DNA from: Gammaproteobacteria bacterium RIFCSPHIGHO2_02_FULL_42_13 | Lineage (GTDB): Bacteria > Pseudomonadota > Gammaproteobacteria > UBA12402 | DNA: 6,951 bases | Direction of reading: 5' to 3' | Assembly (NCBI GenBank): GCA_001801405.1 | Contig: MGXQ01000037.1 | Location: 1-6,951 of the forward strand | Shown: positions 1 through 4,532 of the stretch, piece after piece | Layout of the letters: each line of letters starts with the position of its first letter | Position numbering within the stretch: position 1 is the stretch's first letter | The notes under the pieces: generated by a model | Databases searched by the model: none | Told to the model about the DNA's origin: nothing | Seen by the model: the letters and a program-made list of their open reading frames with translations, nothing else | Translations under genes and position numbers: made by a program

Positions 1-300
1 CTTTACCCAGTGCGTCCAGCCGCCCTCTCGTGGCGCGTCCGGGTCATGCATGATAAGCGCAAGAGACTTCATGCCTTGTGGCACTCCAGAGATTTCAAGC
101 GGAGGAGACATATCTTCTCCGTCGCAGGTAAATTTTTCAGGAATCATCCCGTTGTGAGGAAACGCACTGCTTGTTACCTTAATTTCTTGCATAATGGTCT
201 CATGAGATGGCATTACTTTGGGTTCTGCGTTTTTCTTCCAGACAAAAACCGCAACGCCAGCCAGTACTAACATTATAATCCAAACAGCCCACGTCTTCAT
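1..300 (-). CDS. PEBP/YbhB-YbcL family protein with N-terminal membrane anchor (partial, C-terminus beyond window edge)
   Basis: One hundred codons are visible, starting with ATG at 300 and running off the left edge. Residues 4-21 form one hydrophobic segment (WAVWIIMLVLAGVAVFVW) followed by WKKN. This is a signal anchor or uncleaved signal peptide; no lipobox cysteine is seen. The rest carries the hallmarks of the phosphatidylethanolamine-binding protein family: SSAFPHNGMIPEKFTCDGEDMSPPLEI, then ALIMHDPDAP, then WTHWV at the edge. DPDAP and HW line the anion-binding pocket in this family. Bacterial members are small soluble or exported proteins of poorly known function, named after the eukaryotic Raf kinase inhibitor protein. 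Full members usually have 150-200 residues, so about half is present. No Shine-Dalgarno sequence precedes the start. The gene diverges from lexA across a 230-bp spacer that holds an inverted repeat. Family assignment is firm; the physiological role is unknown. Confidence 0.86.
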   Translation of the reverse strand, partial: MKTWAVWIIMLVLAGVAVFVWKKNAEPKVMPSHETIMQEIKVTSSAFPHNGMIPEKFTCDGEDMSPPLEISGVPQGMKSLALIMHDPDAPREGGWTHWVK

Positions 301-305
301 AAACT

Positions 306-460
306 TACAGTACGGTGAATTACGAAACTCGTCGAAGGCGCGTGTTTTTCAGAACCTTGCGGAGCGCGATGGCGCGAGCAGAGTAAAAAATCAGCAGATT
401 TTTATGCATGTTCGGAAAAACACGCGCCGAGTAAAGAGTTTCGTAATTCACACTACAGTA
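306..460. repeat. Long imperfect inverted repeat, MITE-like, between PEBP gene and lexA
   Basis: The 16-bp arm gtgaattacgaaactc (315-330) has its perfect reverse complement at 436-451. After a small internal loop (331-336 against 429-435) a second perfect pair follows: ggcgcgtgttttt (337-349) with aaaaacacgcgcc (416-428), then a 6-bp pair with one mismatch (350-355 with 410-415). The outer edges carry TACAGTA at 306-312 and again at 454-460 in direct orientation, each 2 bp outside the perfect arms. This could be a 7-bp target-site duplication. Because TACAGTA is nearly self-complementary, it could equally be a continuation of the stem. No transposase is encoded within it. The structure is seen directly; the label MITE (a non-autonomous element) is inference. 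Confidence 0.6.
386..403. repeat. AT-rich hairpin at the centre of the inverted repeat
   Basis: Seven bases, aaaaatc (386-392), pair perfectly with gattttt (397-403) around the loop agca. The hairpin sits at the apex of the larger 306-460 inverted repeat. As RNA in either direction it would resemble a weak A/U-rich terminator, but its stem has little G/C, so terminator function is doubtful. Confidence 0.4.
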
Positions 461-507
461 GCATACATTCAAGATTTGGTCTGTGGATAACTTTCGGTTT
501 TGTTTCG

Positions 508-523
508 GTATAGCATGATATAC
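508..523. promoter_or_regulatory. Candidate LexA operator: 16-bp near-perfect palindrome over the lexA -10 element
   Basis: The sequence GTATAGCATGATATAC reads GTATA-n-CATG-n-TATAC and is a palindrome at 14 of 16 positions. It overlaps the extended -10 (516-524), where a bound repressor would block RNA polymerase. LexA proteins normally repress their own gene through such dyads. It does not match the E. coli (CTGT-n8-ACAG) or Bacillus (GAAC-n4-GTTC) operators, but operator sequence differs between phyla. Position and symmetry are seen directly; LexA binding is inferred. Confidence 0.5.
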
Positions 524-524
524 T
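516..524 (+). promoter_or_regulatory. Extended -10 promoter of lexA, geometry for a leaderless transcript
   Basis: TGA-TATACT is a TGn extended -10 with a hexamer matching TATAAT at five of six positions. No convincing -35 is found at 16-19 bp upstream, which extended -10 promoters tolerate. The expected start of transcription, about 7 nt after the hexamer, is the A of the lexA ATG at 531. No Shine-Dalgarno sequence fits before the ATG, which agrees with a leaderless mRNA. Confidence 0.55.
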
Positions 525-530
525 TTCGGT

Positions 531-1196
531 ATGCCACTCACTCCCAAACAAAAGAAGGTTCTTGAATTCGTGAAGAAATATAGCAGCAGGCACGAGTTTT
601 CTCCTTCGCTCCGGGAGATTGGAAAGCACATCGGCGTAAGCTCCCCCGCCACGGTGCATCAGCATCTCACCGCTTTAGAGCGCAAAGGATTTCTAGGACG
701 CGAGAAAAGTCAGCCGCGCTCTATTACTATACAGCCTCTGGAATCCATTGAATCGCCTTATTCCGGCGCCGTGGGTGTGAATTCTATGACCCTACCAATC
801 GTCGGTTCAGCAAATTGCGGACCGGCGGAGATTCTTGCGGAAGAGAATATCGAGGGGTACTTGAAAATCTCCACGTCGCTACTCAATCGGCGAGATGGAC
901 TGTTCGTTGTTCGAGCCTCCGGCGATTCAATGAACAGGGCAAACTTCTTCGGCAAGACGATTGAAGACGGCGATTTTGTTATTATTGACTCCCTGGACCG
1001 AAGCGCCAAGCACGGCGACTATGTCCTCTCTATCATAGACGGGTGCGCCAATCTCAAAAAGTTCATCAGTGACCGAAACGGCCAGAAAATGCTCCTGTCC
1101 GAATCAAAATCAAAAAAGAACTACAAACCCATCTTTCTCCACGAAGCCGACGATTTCATGGTTAACGGCAAAATTATTTCAGTTATAAAGAAGTAA
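531..1196 (+). CDS. lexA: LexA-type SOS transcriptional repressor with S24 self-cleaving domain
   Basis: The protein has 221 residues, close to the usual LexA length of about 200. Residues 1-66 match the LexA winged-helix domain: LTPKQKKVLEFVKKY, FSPSLREIGKHIGVSSPATVHQHLTALERKGFL, ending in RSI. Residues 87-220 are the S24 peptidase-like domain. The cleavage region VGSANCGPAEILAEENIEGYL aligns with VGRVAAGEPLLAQQHIEG of E. coli LexA, giving a predicted scissile bond Cys96-Gly97 instead of Ala-Gly. The catalytic serine is Ser133 (SGDSM) and the lysine is Lys176 (ANLKKF). In E. coli, RecA filaments trigger self-cleavage and derepress DNA-repair genes. A stretch of about eight extra residues (NRANFFGK) lies between SGDSM and the conserved DGD. 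ATG 531 is chosen because the domain begins right there and the promoter points to it. The methyltransferase gene follows 22 bp later. Identification is very secure; target genes are unknown. Confidence 0.95.
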   Translation: MPLTPKQKKVLEFVKKYSSRHEFSPSLREIGKHIGVSSPATVHQHLTALERKGFLGREKSQPRSITIQPLESIESPYSGAVGVNSMTLPIVGSANCGPAEILAEENIEGYLKISTSLLNRRDGLFVVRASGDSMNRANFFGKTIEDGDFVIIDSLDRSAKHGDYVLSIIDGCANLKKFISDRNGQKMLLSESKSKKNYKPIFLHEADDFMVNGKIISVIKK

Positions 1197-1202
1197 AGCA
1201 TC

Positions 1203-1211
1203 TGCTATAAT
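1203..1211 (+). promoter_or_regulatory. Perfect extended -10 promoter of the methyltransferase gene
   Basis: TGC-TATAAT is a consensus extended -10 located in the 22-bp gap after the lexA stop codon. Transcription would begin 7-8 nt past the hexamer, at 1218-1219, matching the second of two in-frame ATGs (1219). The first ATG, at 1213, would lie upstream of the transcript start. No -35 consensus or Shine-Dalgarno is visible. The gene can therefore be expressed independently of lexA, although read-through from lexA is also possible. Confidence 0.6.
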
Positions 1212-1218
1212 TATGCCC

Positions 1219-3360
1219 ATGAGTACACTGACAACTTCTAAAACTGCCATCGTTTTCACTTCTGATGCTCGGAAGAAAGTTTTGAGTGAGCATCTTGCTG
1301 ATTTCAACGAGGAACTTCGTCAGCTTTTTATTACATCTCAATTGGATATAAAGCGGAAGTTTGTACCAAATGAAGAATTTCTATCGTGGCGAAAAACTGA
1401 AAGTAAACCGGACGAAGGTGCATTCTGCCTAGAAACAGGATATACCTTTTTAAATGAGGTTCTGCTGCTTTGGGTTTGCAGGGATAAAGGATTATTGCAA
1501 TTTGAGACTATAACGAACGGACAGAAACTGTACGTTCTTAAGAAAGAGGCGGAAGAAATTTACGCGCACATTTTCATTGCGAATCTTTTTGACTGGTACG
1601 TCCCGAGTGATTCACTGCTCCAAAAGATCAGCGATTCCTTTAGCGCCTATGATTTTTCGAGAACAGATCGGGATATTCTCGGAAAACTATATGAACAATT
1701 TATTACCAAGGAGGAGAGAAAGAGTTTGGGTCAATTTTATACTCTTGAACCGGTTGTGGATTATATTTTGGACCAGGTTGGATATACCCAAAATATCAAC
1801 AATAAGAAAATAATCGACATCTCTTGCGGTTCTGGCGGATTTACTACCCGCGCTGCTAATCGCCTTATCGCCAAATTGGGAAAGTCAGACAATGCCGAAT
1901 CGATAATCGAGACGGTTATAAATAGTGTCTATGGATTGGATATCAACCCATTTGCCTGTTACCTTGCAGAAACGAATATCCTCATACAACTACTCGACCT
2001 GATTATTGAAGCTAAAAGAAAAAATCGAGACTATGTTGTACCCAAAATCCATATATTTCAGACAAATACCATTGCAGCCCCATCTCTTGTGGACGGAAAT
2101 GAGCAAACCGTTTGGGATGTAAAAAATAAAGCGGGTGCGTTTCAGAGTGGTTTTGATTTTGTCGTCGGCAACCCCCCCTACCTCGAAGCCAAGCGAATGG
2201 ACAGAAGCACCAAGGAGCTGTGCGCAAAGAGTTGTCCTAGAGTAGCGCACGGGGCGTTTGACTTGTTCGTATGCTTTATTGATACGGGGCTCCGACTTTT
2301 AAAGGAAGGCGGGAGACTGGGGTATATCTTCCCGAATAAATTTCTCATCGCGAACTATGCAAAAGATATGCGGGAAATAGTCCTGAACGATTACTCAATC
2401 AAGGAAATAATTGATGTGTCGGAATGCGATGTGTTTGAAAACGTTTCGGTGTACCCCGTTATTTTCATAGTCGAGAACAAAAAACCCAACAAGAATATAA
2501 TTAAAACTGCAGAAAAAATCAGAAGCACGCAAGAGCTTGTTGAAAAGAGTTTTTGTACAAGCACCGTCAGGCAAGACGCATATCGGCGAGATAGTCTGGT
2601 CTTTTTTATACTACCGAACGGTAGGACGGAACATTCACTGCTCGCGAAACTACTTGATGAGCGCTCGCAGCCGCTTGAGAACTATCTTGCGCTCAAATGG
2701 ACAATTTCATTTCATGCCTCCGGATTGCGTGAGCGGTTTCTCTCTCCTGAAAAACCAAGATCTGCATTTGCAAAAAAACTAATTGGCGGGAAGTCTTTCG
2801 CAGGCAACGATGATGTGCAGAGATATCGACTAACATGGGGTGGTTGGTGGATCGACTATGATGAGAAGCGGGCTAAAAAGCAAGGGAATCAGCTCCCACC
2901 TAAAAAAATATTCGAGCAGGAGAAATTGATCATCTGTCAAAATGCGTTGCGTCTACGAGCTGCGTACGACACCAGACACTATTACTGCAAGGACACATTC
3001 TTTGTAGCCTATTTGAAGGACGCGGCAAAGCAGAATTTTGACCTAAAGTTTTTCCTCGCCCTTCTTAATTCGAAACTACTTCACTATTACTATGCCAACA
3101 TCTATAAAGGCACGCACATTGCGGGTGGATACTTGCACTATTTAGTGGGATATCTCAACAGTTTGCCCATTGTAAAGCCAACCGAGCACCAACAAAGAGA
3201 GATTGTTGCCTTGGTGGAAAAAATAATGGCAACGAAAGACAACGAAAAATTCAAAGAAATAGACGATGAGCTAGATCATTCAATCTATCAGCTCTATGGC
3301 TTAACCAGCCAAGAGGGTAAGATTGTGGACGCTTCTACCGACCATTTTTCAAAAAACTGA
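1219..3360 (+). CDS. Type II N6-adenine DNA methyltransferase (Eco57I/TaqI-like, gamma class)
   Basis: The protein has 713 residues from ATG 1219 (715 if ATG 1213 is used). It transfers a methyl group from S-adenosylmethionine to adenine N6 at its recognition site. Residues 1-160 are a helical region with VLLLWVCRDKGLL and DILGKLYEQFITKEERKSLG, as found in Eco57I-type enzymes. GQFYT (171-175) is motif X. DISCGSGGF (200-208) is motif I, the SAM-binding loop, with Ile-Ser where DPACGSGGF is usual. NPPY (318-321) is catalytic motif IV. The C-terminal part (about 510-680) resembles the TaqI-type target-recognition domain: LIGGKSFAG, LALLNSKLLHYYY, GGYLHYLVGYLNSLPI. The N-terminus shows no PD-(D/E)XK nuclease motif, so this is probably not a fused type IIG enzyme. 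It is larger than M.TaqI (about 420 residues). The partner nuclease is encoded convergently with a 26-bp overlap. The recognition sequence cannot be read from sequence. Confidence 0.93.
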   Translation: MSTLTTSKTAIVFTSDARKKVLSEHLADFNEELRQLFITSQLDIKRKFVPNEEFLSWRKTESKPDEGAFCLETGYTFLNEVLLLWVCRDKGLLQFETITNGQKLYVLKKEAEEIYAHIFIANLFDWYVPSDSLLQKISDSFSAYDFSRTDRDILGKLYEQFITKEERKSLGQFYTLEPVVDYILDQVGYTQNINNKKIIDISCGSGGFTTRAANRLIAKLGKSDNAESIIETVINSVYGLDINPFACYLAETNILIQLLDLIIEAKRKNRDYVVPKIHIFQTNTIAAPSLVDGNEQTVWDVKNKAGAFQSGFDFVVGNPPYLEAKRMDRSTKELCAKSCPRVAHGAFDLFVCFIDTGLRLLKEGGRLGYIFPNKFLIANYAKDMREIVLNDYSIKEIIDVSECDVFENVSVYPVIFIVENKKPNKNIIKTAEKIRSTQELVEKSFCTSTVRQDAYRRDSLVFFILPNGRTEHSLLAKLLDERSQPLENYLALKWTISFHASGLRERFLSPEKPRSAFAKKLIGGKSFAGNDDVQRYRLTWGGWWIDYDEKRAKKQGNQLPPKKIFEQEKLIICQNALRLRAAYDTRHYYCKDTFFVAYLKDAAKQNFDLKFFLALLNSKLLHYYYANIYKGTHIAGGYLHYLVGYLNSLPIVKPTEHQQREIVALVEKIMATKDNEKFKEIDDELDHSIYQLYGLTSQEGKIVDASTDHFSKN

Positions 3361-4042
3361 CAATAAAATCCTTGAACTCAAACAATGTTGTCTTTCTGGG
3401 TTTGTTATTTTTGTCTTTGCGCTTGCCTTCTCGAAGAATGAAAATCTTGTCTATTCCATGTCGAAGGTTGGAACTTTCGAGCGAAGCTCCCCATTCTTCC
3501 GTTAGCTCTAAAACATTCGCAAAAACACAAAACTTAATTCCTTCCAATAAATTTACTGATCCACTGATGTTGTCTTTGATAACTCGAGACTCTCCGATCA
3601 GCTCTTTCAATCTAATCATATCAATATACTCTTTGCATTCGATAATCATTAGCGGTTTGTCGTCTTTTCTTCTAAAGATGACAAAATCACCGCCCAACTT
3701 CAATATAAATTCCTTGTCATTATGAAAGACTTTCCTGGCAGAAAGACCGCTTTTACGATTTGCGGTAACTTTTTTAGCATAATACGCATTTTCAAAACCA
3801 AGCTCCTTGATGATTTGACGGATGAGGGTTAAAACGAAGAATTCGTCCTTAAATCCTACAAGCGAAGAAATTTGTCGTTCTTTCAACTTATACTTCTTGG
3901 CGATGTTATAGAAATAATTGTAATCAAGAGTACAAAAAATAGAGATGGTTTCATTACTAGTTTTACCAACTATTTCTGGCGCCACATAGGTCTGGAAGAT
4001 GTTTTTTGCACCAAGCATGTGTTTCTTCGCTCGTTTTGTCAT
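3335..4042 (-). CDS. Putative type II restriction endonuclease, PD-(D/E)XK fold
   Basis: The protein has 235 residues, a usual size for a type II nuclease. I do not recognise a named restriction family. The likely active site is GGDFVIFRRKDDKPLMIIECK at residues 117-137: Asp119, then Glu135-x-Lys137 after a hairpin-sized gap, the D...ExK arrangement of metal-dependent nucleases. Before it, residues 50-85 form a helical region (KYKLKERQISSLVGFKDEF, VLTLIRQIIKEL). After it, residues 140-180 contain a second core (LKELIGESRV, IKFCVFANVLEL). The tail is lysine-rich. Placement tail-to-tail with an adenine methyltransferase supports the role of the restriction partner. ATG 4042 is the first start after an in-frame stop upstream; Met9 is an alternative. 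No Shine-Dalgarno is seen. The gene is AT-rich compared with the ATPase gene next to it. Specificity, cut pattern and activity are unknown. Confidence 0.75.
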   Translation of the reverse strand: MTKRAKKHMLGAKNIFQTYVAPEIVGKTSNETISIFCTLDYNYFYNIAKKYKLKERQISSLVGFKDEFFVLTLIRQIIKELGFENAYYAKKVTANRKSGLSARKVFHNDKEFILKLGGDFVIFRRKDDKPLMIIECKEYIDMIRLKELIGESRVIKDNISGSVNLLEGIKFCVFANVLELTEEWGASLESSNLRHGIDKIFILREGKRKDKNNKPRKTTLFEFKDFIVSFLKNGR

Positions 4043-4149
4043 AGAATTAACAAATTTTAGTCATGCGTATCATCCCACATTTCCTATGGATTTACCATCG
4101 TTCTGTAGATTCTTATTTGTAACTGCTAAAACGAATTGGATATCGAAAT
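4043..4149. other. AT-rich gene-free leader region upstream of the nuclease
   Basis: This 107-bp stretch contains the nuclease promoter candidate next to the start codon. The remainder shows no gene, no clear hairpin and no RNA gene that I can recognise. Its composition resembles the nuclease gene more than the GC-richer repeat-like DNA that begins near 4150, so the edge of the restriction-modification module may lie close to 4150. Confidence 0.4.
4054..4059 (-). promoter_or_regulatory. Candidate -10 element of the nuclease gene
   Basis: On the minus strand TAAAAT matches TATAAT at five of six positions and ends 11 nt before the ATG at 4042, giving a predicted leader of only about 4-5 nt. 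It is preceded by GCATGAC, whose GCATGA also abuts the lexA -10. No -35 match is seen. Support is positional only. Confidence 0.35.
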
Positions 4150-4244
4150 CTAGAGGGCTTGGTTGCATGGCGCGGGAGCTAGGAAGGAGGGTTTGAAGCG
4201 GCGGAAGTTGTTGAGTCCTTCCTCATTACACAAGATTGTACTGG

Positions 4245-4264
4245 ATTCCCGCTTGCGTGAGGAT
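4245..4264. repeat. Imperfect palindrome ATTCCCGC-TTGC-GTGAGGAT
   Basis: The two eight-base arms pair with one mismatch and two G-T pairs around the loop TTGC. It is the weakest of the four palindromes in this spacer. The form recalls the GGATTCCCGC...GCGGGAAT class of dispersed bacterial repeats, with decay in the right arm. Confidence 0.35.
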
Positions 4265-4345
4265 GACCGAAAAATACGAAATGAGAGTTTTATTTCGACG
4301 AGCGAGGTGAGGAAGCGAATACATGAAGCTTCCGCAAGACTTTGA

Positions 4346-4365
4346 GCGTTCCGTCTTCGGAATGC
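4346..4365. repeat. Hairpin GCGTTCCG-TCTT-CGGAATGC
   Basis: An eight-base stem with one G-T pair closes a four-base loop. No run of T follows on either strand, so it is more likely part of the repeat-like spacer than a terminator. Confidence 0.45.
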
Positions 4366-4449
4366 GAAACGTGTACCATTCCTGTAGGGAAAGCCGCGCG
4401 GGCGTCTCGTGTGCATGGCGTCCGAGCGAAGTCGAATCAAAGGGTTTAA

Positions 4450-4474
4450 TACCCCGTAGCGTGCTACGGAGGTA
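4450..4474. repeat. Strong hairpin, arms TACCCCGTAGC and GCTACGGaGGTA
   Basis: Eleven base pairs form with a single bulged A (4470) and a two-base gap GT between the arms (in practice a tetraloop CGTG). It shares the design CC-nn-AGC / GCT-nn-GG with the next hairpin at 4495-4524, as expected of members of one repeat family. No T-run follows. Confidence 0.5.
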
Positions 4475-4494
4475 GGGCGGGTCTTCGAGCTCAC

Positions 4495-4524
4495 ATTGAG
4501 TCCAGAGCTTGCTCTGGGGTCAAT
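4495..4524. repeat. Strong hairpin immediately downstream of the ATPase gene
   Basis: Arms ATTGAGTCCAGAGC (4495-4508) and GCTCTGGGGTCAAT (4511-4524) pair over 14 positions with one G-G mismatch and one T-G pair, around TT. It begins 8 nt beyond the ATPase stop codon. Position suggests it could stabilise or terminate that mRNA, yet no U-tract follows in the ATPase direction. It may act as a 3'-end barrier or simply be a palindromic repeat. Confidence 0.5.
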
Positions 4525-4532
4525 ATCCTTTA

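Larger units (their letters stand above)
492..530 (+). repeat. Three direct repeats of TTTCGGT in the lexA promoter
   Basis: TTTCGGT occurs at 492-498, 503-509 and 524-530. The first two are 11 bp apart and the last two 21 bp apart, close to one and two turns of the DNA helix. The third copy fills the space between the -10 hexamer and the lexA ATG. Such phasing would let proteins bind on one face of the DNA, but no binding protein can be named from sequence. Confidence 0.45.
4150..4532. repeat. Hairpin-rich, repeat-like spacer without a credible gene
   Basis: This 383-bp stretch separates the nuclease from the ATPase. It holds at least four palindromes (around 4245-4264, 4346-4365, 4450-4474 and 4495-4524) and two related strings, CGAGCGAGGTGAGG (4299-4312) and CGAGCGAAGTCGAAT (4423-4437). 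The open frame on the minus strand (4581 to 4150) is rich in Arg and Ser, starts inside the ATPase gene and has no recognisable domain. It is best read as the chance translation of palindromic repeats. No tRNA or other known RNA gene was found. The pattern resembles dispersed REP-type intergenic DNA; copies elsewhere in the genome cannot be tested here. Confidence 0.5.

Noticed and set aside
1..300. Plus-strand open frame of 86 codons at the left edge
   Set aside because: The minus strand encodes a PEBP protein with several conserved motifs through this whole region.
300..530. CRISPR array in the intergenic repeat
   Set aside because: The repeats are a single inverted pair, not regularly spaced direct repeats with unique spacers, and no cas gene is near.
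320..652. Minus-strand open frame of 110 codons across the inverted repeat and the start of lexA
   Set aside because: It overlaps the secure N-terminal coding part of lexA and the palindromic spacer, and shows no domain.
1219..1700. Possibility that the methyltransferase carries an N-terminal nuclease (type IIG fusion)
   Set aside because: No D...(D/E)xK arrangement is visible in the first 160 residues; the region fits the helical N-domain of Eco57I-type methyltransferases, and a separate nuclease gene is present.
4043..4532. tRNA or other classical RNA gene in the long spacer
   Set aside because: No T-loop GGTTCGAAT-like motif with matching acceptor stem was found on either strand; hairpins here are isolated palindromes.
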